Source of the DNA: an uncultured Microscilla sp.
Lineage (GTDB): Bacteria > Bacteroidota > Bacteroidia > Cytophagales > Microscillaceae
Direction of reading: 5' to 3'
Assembly (NCBI RefSeq): GCF_947493425.1
Contig: NZ_CANLRP010000014.1
Location: forward strand, 18,454-82,453
DNA length: 64,000 nucleotides
The position numbers and the translations under genes are program-made. The notes below the pieces were generated by a model, which searched no databases, was not told the DNA's origin, and saw only the letters and a program-made list of their open reading frames with translations. How positions within the stretch are numbered: the first letter of the stretch is position 1; every line of letters starts with the position of its first letter. Below, in pieces: positions 47,801 through 55,928 of the stretch.

Positions 47801-50097
47801 GGTAAAATACCAGAGGAACCTGCACATATTCCATTTAATGCAGCAGGTACTATTACAGCTCCTGAGGGTTTAATTGTAATATTCTTGGTAGACTCCACTC
47901 CATCACCACAATCTGCCGAACGTCCCTTTACCTTAAGCACTGTAGGGTTATTGCCTCCTCCAGGTACTGTACTGGAGGCAGTTACTGTAATCTTATTGGT
48001 AGTAGTAGTAATAATGGTAGTTCCCGCTGGTCCGTTAGTACTGATGCCATCAGTGCTGCTTAACCCATCATTAGACAGAGTCCATACATATTCATCAGCT
48101 CCGTCTATAGGAGTCACCTCATAAGTAGCAGTTTCACCCACAAACAACTCTCCTACACCAAGTGCACCTGTAGCAACACCAGGCGCGCTGCGTATTGTTA
48201 CTTGTTGCTCAAGCCAATTACTTTTACAACCACCCACGTTCACTGCCCTTACCCTTACTTTGCCGTTAACAGCTCCGGTTCCTACTCTTAAGGTGACCGT
48301 GGGACTACTGGTGGATACGGGCGAATCGGTAGAGTTGGCAGTAATGCCATCAGGAAACTCCCACTCGTACTCTGCCGCGCCTGTCACTGCACCAATGGCA
48401 AAGTCTACATCGGTATTTGTACAAAGCACTGAGGCAGAAGTAGTAAATGATCCTGGATCAGGCAATGCATCAAGCCTTGACACCCTTGCAAGGGTTACTT
48501 TATCATTGATACGGAAAAAGTCAGATGTTACTTTTGGAATGATTATAATGTTTGAGTTAGTCGAATTGGGAGCTACCGCTCGTATTTTCAAACCACTGAT
48601 AATCATTTTATTGAGCGTAGTCAACGAGGCATTGTCAAACACATAGTCTATCTCTAAGCGTTGTTTGTTATTACTAATTCTGGTGGTAAAATTGCCCAAA
48701 AAACTTCCATTGTTTTTTTCACTAAAAATAGTGACTGGGTTTCCCCCAAACTCATAACCAGTACTGGTCATTTCTAATCTGAAAGTTCCACTCGCAGCGG
48801 TATTGGGAGACCCACGCGAACTCAAGTCATCAGCGTTGATCTCACTCAATACAATATCTCCGATAGAGTGATAGTCTCCACCAATACACAGATCTTCTAC
48901 TTTGAGGATGTTTTCTACTACTACCCCACTCAGATTTCTTACATTGATGTATTTATAGTTGTCATTGCCTTCGCTACATACATTGCGCCCTTTCAACTTA
49001 GCAATCGCCCAGGTATTACTTACCACCTCACCCGCTTTTACTGCAAGTCTGGGGGTTTTAGTGATCACTTGGAACCTGTCAGTCCCTGCATCATTTACAA
49101 CAGTGTAAGCATTTTCGAAAGGAATCAACAATTGATCAATTATCCATACATACTCATCGGCATTGGCTATAAGGTCTGATGTCAAAACAGTTACCCGACC
49201 TTCATAGGGTGCGTCATTAAGCGTTGATATGCTTCCCGCGTTGCCTGCCTTTTCTACTACTGTTACATTATGGTTCAACCAGTCACCTTTACACCCATTG
49301 CTGTTTACTTTACGTACTTTGATGGTGGTATTGCCCAAAGGCACGCTGTTGTTTACATCAACCGTAATAGAATTTGCCGTAAAACTGGACTGGGTAATAC
49401 CATTAGGCAACTCCCACTCATGGCTCATTCCAGCTTCGGCGTTTACTTCCAGGGTTTGTCCATTGGTATTCAAGCATAGGCTTGCCGGCGAGCTGGACGA
49501 GATGGTAGGTTGACCAGTGGGCACTTCAAGCACACTAATATTGGCAAGTACATCATTTTCATCCAAGCCAACTATATCGCTGGTAGTTCCAGCTTTAGGT
49601 TTTAATTCTACACTGGTGACGGTTCCACCTGCAGTTGCTTTTACTTGTAAGCCAGTAATTTCAATAGAAAGGTACTGGCTTACAAAACCACCAAATACAT
49701 AATCTATCTCTAAGGTATTGCCTCTAATTACTGTAGTGAAGTCTCTTTGATAGGTTCCTCCCCGATAATACTTGGTTTCGGGGGAACCTGTCATTTCAAC
49801 ATCATTGTTAGAAAGAATCAGGATAAGCTTACCACTCTTATTTAATGCAAAATCTGTATCTCCCTCTAGAATGGTGATTTTACTTAAAGTCTTGGCTTCT
49901 CCTCCCCTACAAACTTCCAGGTTAGCCGCAGGGGTAATATTCACAGCAAAAAATCTTTTATACAAGGTAGTACCACTTGCCAGTGCTACACCACCTACCA
50001 ATAACAATAAGCCTGTTTTAATCAACAAACTTCGTTTGATTCGAGCAGCAAACCGTCCTCCCAGGCTGGTTTTATCACTTCGTTTTAAATTTAACAT
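41866..50097 (-). CDS. Giant modular T9SS-secreted surface protein, paralogue 3
   Basis: 2743 residues, the largest of the three. The signal helix (LLIKTGLLLLVGGVALASG) is followed by three head modules (VCRGGEAKTLSKI ending ITGLQVKA; LCIGGDYHSIGDIVLSE ending ISGLKIRA; ICAGSSGILPDF ending IKNLEVQV), each with PKD-like domains between. Further PKD-like and about four 'YC' modules (PVYCISQGN, TSYCVRETP, KTYCDDIA) follow. The FGDKNTET PKD is near 2140. The jelly-roll-like region starts near 2206 (FWIHQGSVKVN), the Omp28-like region near 2422 (VLLEYFINES, VISIHHHTGFPAKD) and the sorting tail near 2657 (ALLFPNPVSDQVTV). It carries the most conserved form of the common leader. Surface-exposed modular protein; adhesion or matrix function inferred only. 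Confidence 0.85.
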   Translation of the reverse strand: MLNLKRSDKTSLGGRFAARIKRSLLIKTGLLLLVGGVALASGTTLYKRFFAVNITPAANLEVCRGGEAKTLSKITILEGDTDFALNKSGKLILILSNNDVEMTGSPETKYYRGGTYQRDFTTVIRGNTLEIDYVFGGFVSQYLSIEITGLQVKATAGGTVTSVELKPKAGTTSDIVGLDENDVLANISVLEVPTGQPTISSSSPASLCLNTNGQTLEVNAEAGMSHEWELPNGITQSSFTANSITVDVNNSVPLGNTTIKVRKVNSNGCKGDWLNHNVTVVEKAGNAGSISTLNDAPYEGRVTVLTSDLIANADEYVWIIDQLLIPFENAYTVVNDAGTDRFQVITKTPRLAVKAGEVVSNTWAIAKLKGRNVCSEGNDNYKYINVRNLSGVVVENILKVEDLCIGGDYHSIGDIVLSEINADDLSSRGSPNTAASGTFRLEMTSTGYEFGGNPVTIFSEKNNGSFLGNFTTRISNNKQRLEIDYVFDNASLTTLNKMIISGLKIRAVAPNSTNSNIIIIPKVTSDFFRINDKVTLARVSRLDALPDPGSFTTSASVLCTNTDVDFAIGAVTGAAEYEWEFPDGITANSTDSPVSTSSPTVTLRVGTGAVNGKVRVRAVNVGGCKSNWLEQQVTIRSAPGVATGALGVGELFVGETATYEVTPIDGADEYVWTLSNDGLSSTDGISTNGPAGTTIITTTTNKITVTASSTVPGGGNNPTVLKVKGRSADCGDGVESTKNITIKPSGAVIVPAALNGICAGSSGILPDFTIKETFIKDFTGVGTLKFLPDDANFVLAGTPEVVASNGNFTPTIQEESIGGDLRKVLVLSYQFNAASENELSALVIKNLEVQVKAGTNATSTELKLINVDITSGDMKNLTNNTKIADLSSVVPPTISAADQTTFETATDACENTNFTLQVTGMTSVDSYEWQLPVGLAPVTTPVSTTQSIELKVSPGAQSGNVTVKVRGVNNAGCKGGWLEKTVAIKTAPNAPGNIIGANSICKGKSATYFVPPIAGADQYQWEIPAELSTSDVDVNADANIFATAANILTVTANSMPTGPDAPKIKLRVRGIKGGCDNAGAFAEYEITIFDTPGVQIKVGANDLIEGQTFASNADPIILTGEPAGGVFAATEGIVTTNGNQTAFDPEKAGLGGKTIKYTYTENGCSVTKEVGVVVVKATETGLSLSYCEYDSKQSFSIKRVTFDDTRGRKKYIHKLIAVPGLASKDPLDPTDVGVSGEIATNIPRSCGNDPSIITQATLVTDEDMFYTFDPSLVNGSVTIKAVEVEVRNGSFCDVDIIDLDRITVYKRPNPGAISGSAIVCNGSTATYKIPAKSGHTYKWSLPEGGTFVDGIDEGAEVKVNWAVANGDYKVDVTETNTLTPSNCNTPAATFDVTVKPLPAPHIVSDAGTNACANTTVTYKAAQDASGTPFGAGYTYKWTVDKGDGIKRETSGVSQIDVTWDVLDGIIALEVVSPASEGTCPNTTGDIPITVSTSLKPQLGTEVDADPSTGAKARNKKKTCAGSEVVYKLSSFTNQAGLTWKVTGGTIQDAGAENSTTPRTITAVDEIIVLWANNANGTIVIEENQGSCNGVENVSVEIVRPVKPVFAVENSYCKNDNSDITFAISNTLPAGTGQFRELIKDASGAIIDDIPFNNPFQPNALAIGEHNIVYRYTTDDGNCSIDSDPRTFKIEEPPTLLLSITGESDFDPLGNPVVPVYCISQGNITLEPKITAPVASIPGSNDGFIEVKKGSAVIKTLPNGNNTFNINQSITEGGEYTITYTYSTGCGGSASRTIQVTKPEAILIKAKKEDNTTEDLTSYCVRETPSVHLVPVVGTTELLNPALEDGKTYFMIRRLSGPKGRMTNFKLLKDIAGNLTNVLDVSNPIFDETPVAPDASTQEWNTNYGEYAVKYINGGSGSVACASQSAEFTVVLKRLPEIEFTGLNNDKTYCDDIASVPLEARDGQNIVPGAVFTYQKVFSDGSKGNAEPIQNGVFSPETVGAGTYEISVSHTEDGCSNSSDMPEVVTVTSVPKDIKVTATKVYHESSIQFTASSNNLSMGGQWSWLIDGSALNGQNPTKEFGNTEVKNVSYDLSVRTQAQGGCEKKISKEFLLDFDVSGFCAGGVTRFENKSKLFNDDKVKTITWNFGDKNTETMGTEATHSVQNYTYATPGTYWVTLTITTDDDIATYVLRRRVNIFKVITVTPQVPYLENFETDNGFWIHQGSVKVNQIPKDSTSWKWQTPKGKNIPANQGNVWVTDNNDNPHSSDSSSYNNNEQSYVESPCFDITALDKPMLSFKYWSDTDPGSDGVVLLYTVDDGKTWKRLGKQGDGLNWYDAKGVLGKPGIGTGADVNSGDQGWTGNAQVRSTKTWKVARFGINSVLNDIPANQAIKMVRFRIAFGSNADNSQANSYEGFAFDDIRISNRNRTVLLEYFINESVANAEAMDKAAKDFSTGGNANEVISIHHHTGFPAKDFFNEQNTKDPSARAFHHGIRAVPRGVVDGYAQDNTELDTWAQDTLATRILVESPFSIAITQPSVTGKKLTGSATITALESIDYPVVMHVVVIDTEATANGKTFYNVTRKMLPDAAGTYRTSAWAAGESQTLNFDWSDIGDLDPTNFKVVVFVEDYNSREVHQAATASVSIKRLDENQSEHEVTGVKDELLPSGALLFPNPVSDQVTVTVKALLSPKAQWQIWSITGKLLKHGQWGAGKQSMKIDVNNLSQGLYILRISDKGRTSQLRFEKL

Positions 50098-50948
50098 TTT
50101 ACGTTTTGTGTTTTAAAAATAGGTTATTATGTATTCACAGTGCTATATCGAAATTAATACACAATGGTTTGTATGCCTGATAAAGCCTGTTTTGTATATA
50201 TAGAATTACTAAAAAAAGTCTTGGTAAAGTCCCATCCACTGTGTTTGTTGCCATCAAGCGTGCTTTGAGCGAATTTATGTAGCTGGATTTGATACATTTG
50301 TTACAAAACAATGATAAGATTATTTATAGATGTGATGATTTTAAAAAAGGGGAGAATAATAAATGTAGGGGCAGTTTAAACACAGATTTATTGACACTAT
50401 TTTCAAATATTTGGATAACTAACATAAGCAGTACGTAAATTTGACACTATCAACAATAATTGATAATTTTTGTACAATGATTCAGGATTTTTTAATTACA
50501 ATCAGTTCGTGGTTATTTCAAAGTTTGCTCAATTTTAGCGGTCACAAATGTACTTCAAAGTAGTTAATATTGCAACATATACAGTTAATGCTCGTATAAT
50601 TAAAGTTAGCTCCAGCCACATTATTCAATAACTACTAAAAAAAATCATATTCTATTTATGGCAATACTATTAGTAGTTAAATTGTAGCAGGCAAACCATT
50701 ACCTCTCAAACTTTACCAGAGTCTGAAAAAACAATCCCCCTACCTCAAAAAGAATGTTAAGCCCGTAAAAATTATTTGTATTTTCTGGTTAAATTCACCA
50801 TCATCGCACTGCATTCTATTGGTGCTATAACACCTGAGCCTATCCTGCATTTGCGCTTTCTGACAAAGCCTTCTTTTAAAATGTAAAGTCAGGGCATACC
50901 CATCACAAACCATCAGGGAACATTTTATGTGTTCAGGTAGTTTGAAAA
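50098..50948. other. AT-rich intergenic region upstream of giant paralogue 3
   Basis: About 850 bases, no gene. It holds the leader of paralogue 3 (ACAAAACGTAAAATGTTA including the start). A short minus-strand frame at 50740-51051 overlaps the repeat element and has no protein-like features. Confidence 0.45.
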
Positions 50949-51114
50949 TAAGTAATGTTGCCGAAATAATGTCAGCAAATTTAAGTAAATATTTTTTCGC
51001 TAGACAAGGCGAAAAATCGGCTAATAGCAGCGCTATTCGGCTATTTTTCAACGATGTATAGCGACTAAAATATACAGTTAAAATGGGGAAGTTATTTTGA
51101 CTGCATTACTAAGC
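50949..51114. repeat. MITE-like inverted-repeat element, copy C
   Basis: The left end AAGTAATGTTGCCGAAATAA (about 50950-50969) resembles the reverse complement of the right end (TTATTTTGACTGCATTACTA, 51092-51111). The core GGCTAATAGCAGCGCTATTC, about 51018-51037, and the following GGCTATTTTT are nearly identical to copy A reversed. It ends about 20 bases before the start codon of the YpdA gene, so it may carry or disturb that promoter. Confidence 0.55.
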
Positions 51115-51134
51115 ATTCGCTAAAACCATTAAAA

Positions 51135-52121
51135 ATGAACAACAAAGTATACGACCTCATTATCATAGGTGGTGGTCCTTGTGGATTAGCCTGTGGCATT
51201 GCTGCCCAAAAAGAAAATCTTGACTACCTCATTATTGAAAAAGGTAGCCTTACCGAATCTATCAGGATGTATCCTCGAAATATGCACTTTTTCTCTACCA
51301 CAGCAAATATTGCCATTGGCGATATACCATTTGCTGCTTCAGGGCGTAAGGCAAGCCGGGTAGAGGCGCTCCAGTATTATAGGGCAGTAAGCGAATATTA
51401 TGCACTACAAACCCAGCTATATACCGAAGTGATCGATGTAAAAAAAACAGACCAACTATTTGAAATATACACCTCGCGTAATGAAACCCTGCAAACCCGC
51501 CATGTAGTAGTAGCCACTGGATATTTTGGCTTACCTCGACAACTCAACGTTCCGGGCGAAAACTTGCCCCATGTCACACATTACTATGAAGAAGCTTTTC
51601 AATATGTACACCAAAAAGTAGTAATGGCTGGTGGGGGCAACTCAGCAGTAGAAGCTGCTCTTGACCTTTATCATCACGGCGTAGACCTTACAATGGTGGT
51701 ACGTAAAGATGATTTTAAAAGAACAGCCAAATATTGGCTCATTCCCGATTTACGCAACCGGATTAAAGAGGGAAAAATTAAAGTGAAGTTCTACACTGAG
51801 ATTGAAAAAATAGCACAAGATTGGGTATGGCTTCGCAACCACCAAACCAACACTGTAGAAAAGTATCCAGCCAACTTTGTCGTTTTGCTGATTGGCTATA
51901 CTCCTGATGGCCATTTTTTACAAAAAATTGGTCTGAAACTGAATGAACGAATGGTTCCAGAGTTTGACCCCAACACTTTCGAAACCAATGTATCAGGGCT
52001 ATATGTAGCAGGCACTGTTCAGTGTGGTGTACATACCGAAAAAATATTCATAGAAAATGGCAGGCATCATGGCACCAATATCGTTCAACATATCAAATCC
52101 AAAGTTTTGGTTAACAAATAG
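51135..52121 (+). CDS. ypdA: YpdA-type FAD/NAD(P)-dependent disulfide reductase
   Basis: 328 residues. FAD-binding GGGPCGLACG (12-21) with the Cys typical of YpdA, the YPRNMHFFSTTANIAIGDIP block, an ATGYFG site and a second dinucleotide site AGGGNSAVEAALDLY (about 166-180). It lacks the redox CxxC of thioredoxin reductase, which fits YpdA. In Firmicutes this family reduces bacillithiol disulfide (bacilliredoxin reductase); the same thiol system is plausible in Bacteroidota but not shown here. First of four plus-strand genes, 227 bases upstream of metF. Confidence 0.85.
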   Translation: MNNKVYDLIIIGGGPCGLACGIAAQKENLDYLIIEKGSLTESIRMYPRNMHFFSTTANIAIGDIPFAASGRKASRVEALQYYRAVSEYYALQTQLYTEVIDVKKTDQLFEIYTSRNETLQTRHVVVATGYFGLPRQLNVPGENLPHVTHYYEEAFQYVHQKVVMAGGGNSAVEAALDLYHHGVDLTMVVRKDDFKRTAKYWLIPDLRNRIKEGKIKVKFYTEIEKIAQDWVWLRNHQTNTVEKYPANFVVLLIGYTPDGHFLQKIGLKLNERMVPEFDPNTFETNVSGLYVAGTVQCGVHTEKIFIENGRHHGTNIVQHIKSKVLVNK

Positions 52122-52348
52122 TTGTTAAATCGTAGCTTTGTGGATAATATTGCAGCATTTAACAAAGTAAGTACCCATAATATTGGGGTAAACACTTCTA
52201 ACAAATAGGTGTAATTACCTTATTATAAACAACTTAAGTATGTTTGCCGCTCGTTGCTTGGCGAGTTATCAAAACATTACTTGATAAGGTGCAATGAACA
52301 TAAAATATCACTATAATAAGATAGCCTTATTTTAAACTACTTAGTCGA
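52122..52348 (+). promoter_or_regulatory. metF leader with two adjacent hairpins
   Basis: CTCG/CGAG (52250-52253 with 52262-52265) is followed directly by TTATCAA/TTGATAA (52266-52272 with 52281-52287). I cannot match this to a known SAM riboswitch; it may be structured RNA or chance. Confidence 0.25.
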
Positions 52349-53305
52349 ATGACAAAAATTATTGAATACATACAAAATTCGGAAAAACCGCTTTTTTCTT
52401 TTGAAATCATCCCACCACTCAAGGGGCAAAGTATCCAATCATTGTTTAACTCTATTGAGCCTTTGATGGAGTTTAAGCCAAAGTTTATAGATGTTACTTA
52501 CCACCGTGAAGAATATGTATATCGTAATCGGGGCGAAGGTTTACTGGAGAAACACGTAACCCGTAAACGCCCTGGTACTGTAGGTATTTGCGCTGCTATT
52601 ATGCACAGGTTTCAGGTAGACGCTGTTCCTCACTTAATATGTGGTGGTTTTAGCAAAGAAGAAACCGAGAATGCCTTGATAGACCTTAACTTTTTGGGGA
52701 TAGACAATGTACTTGTATTGCGTGGAGATGCCATCAAGTCAGAAGGAAGGTTTACACCAGATCCTAATGGACACCAGTATGCTTCTGAACTACTAGAGCA
52801 AGTAGTAAATATGAACAAGGGTGTATACATCGACGATGAAATCAAAAATCCGTTTCCCTCTAATTTTTGTATTGGGGTAGCTGGTTATCCAGAAAAACAC
52901 TTTGAGGCACCTAACTTTACTACTGACCTTAACTATTTGAAAATGAAAGTAGAAATGGGTGCAGAATACATTGTTACTCAAATGTTTTTTGACAATCAAA
53001 AATATTTTGACTTTGTAAAACAATGTCGCAAAGAAGGCATCAACGTACCTATTATACCAGGGCTTAAACCACTTACCAGCAAAAAGCAATTGACTGTTTT
53101 GCCTAGTATCTTTCATATAGACCTGCCACAAGAGCTGGTAGACGAAGTAAGCAAATGTCAAAACAATGAGCAAGTGCGTCAGGTAGGCATCGAGTGGGGT
53201 ATCAAGCAATCTAAAGAATTGATCAAGTTTGGCGTACCTGTGTTACATTATTACTCGATGAGCAAATCTAAGGCTGTCAAAGAAATTGCAAGCGCACTTT
53301 TTTAG
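52349..53305 (+). CDS. metF: 5,10-methylenetetrahydrofolate reductase
   Basis: 318 residues, TIM barrel with FAD. FSFEIIPP at 17-24 carries the catalytic Glu; VTYHREE, NVLVLRGDAI and QMFFDN are the folate- and flavin-binding motifs of the family. It reduces methylene-THF to methyl-THF for methionine synthesis. The ending (MSKSKAVKEIASALF) is typical. Gap to the next gene 104 bases, same strand. No methionine synthase gene in the window. Confidence 0.95.
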   Translation: MTKIIEYIQNSEKPLFSFEIIPPLKGQSIQSLFNSIEPLMEFKPKFIDVTYHREEYVYRNRGEGLLEKHVTRKRPGTVGICAAIMHRFQVDAVPHLICGGFSKEETENALIDLNFLGIDNVLVLRGDAIKSEGRFTPDPNGHQYASELLEQVVNMNKGVYIDDEIKNPFPSNFCIGVAGYPEKHFEAPNFTTDLNYLKMKVEMGAEYIVTQMFFDNQKYFDFVKQCRKEGINVPIIPGLKPLTSKKQLTVLPSIFHIDLPQELVDEVSKCQNNEQVRQVGIEWGIKQSKELIKFGVPVLHYYSMSKSKAVKEIASALF

Positions 53306-53409
53306 CAAGCCAACAGTTACAAACCATAGTTGTGTAAGTATAACCAAAGCTTGTACATCTATGGTCTACTCTTCTTGTCTTTTTAGCCTATACCTAATGA
53401 TCCAATAGT

Positions 53410-54261
53410 ATGAAATACATAGAATGCCCAAGAGACGCCATGCAAGGTCTAAGTGAGTTTATTCCTACCCACCTCAAGGCTCAATATATCAATACTTTGC
53501 TTGAAGTAGGTTTTGATACCATAGACTTTGGCAGCTTTGTATCACCCAAAGCCATTCCTCAATTGCGGGATACCGCCGAAGTGCTCAGCCAGCTTAAGTT
53601 AGATCATACTCAAAGTAAACTATTGGCAATCATTGCCAACAAAAGAGGTGCGGAGCAAGCAGTTCAGTTTGATGAAATCAGTTATTTGGGTTTTCCTTTA
53701 TCTGCTTCCGAGACTTTTCAAAAACGCAATACCAACAAGTCTATTGAGGAGGCTTTTAAACTAGTAGAAGAAGTACAACACCTTTGCCAAAAACATAATA
53801 AAACCCTGGTTACTTACATCTCTATGGGGTTTGGCAATCCTTATGGTGATCCTTATGATGCCGAAACTATTGAGAAATTTACTCAAACTCTGGTAGATCT
53901 GGATGTAAAGGTCATTTCTTTGGCCGATACCATTGGAGTATCTAACCCCAGCAATATCGGCTTTTTGTACCAAACCCTGATTCCTCGCTTTCCAGAGGTA
54001 GAGTTTGGTGCACACCTGCACTCTACCCCTCAAACCATTACCGAAAAACTACGCGCTGCTTATGAAGCTGGTTGCCGAAGGTTTGACGGAGCTTTTCGTG
54101 GATTTGGTGGTTGCCCAATGGCAGAAGATGACTTAGTAGGTAACCTTGCTACTGAGGTAGTATTAGATTTTTTTGCCAAAAATTTTGAAAGTATTCCCGT
54201 TAACCAACAAAAATTTAAGGAGGCTTACGCACTAAGTGGCCAGGTATTTTCCATGCATTAA
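53410..54261 (+). CDS. Hydroxymethylglutaryl-CoA lyase family protein
   Basis: 283 residues, DRE-TIM metallolyase. The N-terminal ECPRDAMQG carries the catalytic Arg (R8) and metal-binding Asp (D9). HLH at 202-204 supplies the metal histidines, C235 sits in the GFGGCPMAEDDLVGN loop and N245 completes the site. The reaction expected is HMG-CoA to acetyl-CoA plus acetoacetate, the last step of leucine breakdown. It is somewhat shorter than classical HMG-CoA lyase (about 300), with DAMQG replacing the usual DGLQ, so a related acyl-CoA lyase is possible. Other leucine genes are not in view. The next gene (LutA-like) is 103 bases downstream. Confidence 0.85.
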   Translation: MKYIECPRDAMQGLSEFIPTHLKAQYINTLLEVGFDTIDFGSFVSPKAIPQLRDTAEVLSQLKLDHTQSKLLAIIANKRGAEQAVQFDEISYLGFPLSASETFQKRNTNKSIEEAFKLVEEVQHLCQKHNKTLVTYISMGFGNPYGDPYDAETIEKFTQTLVDLDVKVISLADTIGVSNPSNIGFLYQTLIPRFPEVEFGAHLHSTPQTITEKLRAAYEAGCRRFDGAFRGFGGCPMAEDDLVGNLATEVVLDFFAKNFESIPVNQQKFKEAYALSGQVFSMH

Positions 54262-54364
54262 ATACTTTGGGGAGCTGATTGGATGGCTAAAGAAACATAC
54301 ACCAATTGTATGGTCGCCACGCTTACCTCCATACATCATCATTGACTTTTAATCATCACACCAA

Positions 54365-55090
54365 ATGGTTGTAGATATTTTTATTCCCTGCTTCATCGAT
54401 CAGGTTTTTCCTAACACAGGAATGAACATGGTGAAGATTTTAGAAAAACTAGGTTGTGAGGTTCATTACAACCCCAAACAAACCTGTTGTGGTCAGCCCG
54501 GATTCAACGCGGGTTACTTTGAACACGCTACCGAAATAGCTGAAAAATTTGTGGGCGACTTCCCCCACCCCGACCGCTATGTCGTGGCTCCTTCTGCTTC
54601 TTGTATTGGTATGATCCGTAATCAATACGAAGACCTTTTACGCAATAGTACCAAACAAACACAACTTCAGCAACTTCAAAAAAACGCTCTAGAGTTTACC
54701 GAGTTTGTAGTAGATGTATTGGGGGTAGACAAAATAGAGGGGGCAACGCTTGAAGGTACTGCTACCTACCACGATGCCTGCAGTGCCCTACGCGAGTGTG
54801 GAATAAAGGAGGCTCCCCGTAAACTGTTGAGCAATGTGGCAGGGCTCGAACTGGAAGAAATGAAAGAGTCGGAAACCTGCTGCGGATTTGGGGGAACGTT
54901 TGCAATCAAGTTTCAGGGTATATCGGTGGGTATGGCAGAGCAAAAGATAGACAATACTACAGCCACACAAGCCAAATACCTTATTTCTACCGATTCGTCG
55001 TGTTTGATGCACCTGGATGGCTACATCAAACGTAACCGCAAACCCATAGAAGTCATGCATATTGTAGATGTGCTGGCCAGTGGGTGGTAA
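54365..55090 (+). CDS. lutA: LutA/YkgE-type (Fe-S)-binding CCG-domain protein
   Basis: 241 residues with two CCG domains: CCGQPGFNAGY at 41-51 and CCGFGGTFA at 172-180, plus C9, C80 (APSASC) and C139 completing the Cys sets. In the LutABC/LldEFG complex this subunit carries a 4Fe-4S cluster for L-lactate oxidation. The lutB and lutC genes normally follow but are absent here: the next 800 bases have no gene. The remaining subunits may be elsewhere, or this is a stand-alone oxidoreductase subunit. Family call firm, role moderate. Confidence 0.85.
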   Translation: MVVDIFIPCFIDQVFPNTGMNMVKILEKLGCEVHYNPKQTCCGQPGFNAGYFEHATEIAEKFVGDFPHPDRYVVAPSASCIGMIRNQYEDLLRNSTKQTQLQQLQKNALEFTEFVVDVLGVDKIEGATLEGTATYHDACSALRECGIKEAPRKLLSNVAGLELEEMKESETCCGFGGTFAIKFQGISVGMAEQKIDNTTATQAKYLISTDSSCLMHLDGYIKRNRKPIEVMHIVDVLASGW

Positions 55091-55148
55091 TGCCAGGTAT
55101 GCCTGTTTATCAAACCCAATGCAAACGATACGATACGGTATTTGCCGA

Positions 55149-55317
55149 AGCTAAGGAATGGTGTAAAAATAAAGTTCTATAGTTTAAGGAAATATTTTTT
55201 GGTCAGGCGAGGTCAAAAAACGCGGCATAGCCATAGCTATGGCAAGTTTTTTTAACGAAGCATGTCCAAAAAAGATGAGGTTAAGAATGTAAATTTATTT
55301 TGGCACCGTTCCTAAGC
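55149..55317. repeat. MITE-like inverted-repeat element, copy B
   Basis: The left end begins AGCTAAGGAATGGTGTAAAA; the right end, reverse-complemented, begins AGCTTAGGAACGGTGCCAAA. The segment GATGAGGTTAAGAATG (55274-55289) is the reverse complement of the same string in copy A (CATTCTTAACCTCATC). The core has its own palindrome (CCATAGCTATGG). It begins 59 bases after the LutA stop. Confidence 0.6.
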
Positions 55318-55928
55318 TACCTTTCAATTAAGTTGTAGGGTAGTTTTAATGCCCCTGCTTAGCTTTGTTCATTTGCCTGACGCAAACACCAGGAATTGGA
55401 TTTTCTGTCGCGCACACCCTTCTCTACTCTTGATTATTTAAAAGCTCTAAAATCAGGAATTTTAGAGCTTTTGGTATTTCTTGCCCTTACAAAGCAATGC
55501 TTTTATCAAAAGTGTGCATATAAATTGTCACATAAAGGCAATTGGTATGATTTTTTAGCATAGCAAACCAACGACTTACACACTTTTAGAGCTGCATTAT
55601 CACACTCTCTATTTGTGAACATTCCCTGAATAAAAGTAATTGGTAACCAACATAAATAAAGTATTATCGCTAAATACTTGTGATTGCTAAAAATTAGTGA
55701 TATAATTCATTTTATTAAAGAGGTATTCTCAGATGATACTGGCTGAAATTCAGTGAAATCTGAGGACTAAATACCTGATTTATATTTTGTTGGAAAAACA
55801 TTTATTCTATATCTTTGGCAGATAATAGGCAGGTGGACTACTAATATGAAATAGTTGTTATTTGTATATTGAGGGGAGGTTTTAGTCAAGTATTTGTTGA
55901 TGTCATCTGTGATTGAATAGCTGGATTT
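55318..55928. other. Intergenic region before the siaBC pair
   Basis: About 610 bases with the hairpin at 55440-55472 and otherwise AT-rich DNA. No gene is supported; a promoter for siaB is expected in the last 150 bases but no good TAnnTTTG was found. Confidence 0.4.
55440..55472 (+). terminator. Terminator-like hairpin downstream of the metF-lutA genes
   Basis: A perfect 14-bp stem AAAAGCTCTAAAAT (55440-55453) with ATTTTAGAGCTTTT (55459-55472), 5-base loop, ending in T. Confidence 0.65.

Noticed and set aside
28039..49700. Many plus-strand frames of 60-170 codons inside the giant genes
   Set aside because: They are antisense shadows of repetitive Thr/Val/Gly-rich coding sequence.
24822..50097. 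The repeated units considered as a CRISPR-like or DNA tandem repeat
   Set aside because: Repetition is at protein-domain level with diverged DNA; there are no short identical spaced repeats.
52139..52147. A DnaA-box-like TGTGGATAA
   Set aside because: A single exact match in an AT-rich intergenic region; no cluster was seen, so no origin is claimed. The search by eye was not exhaustive.
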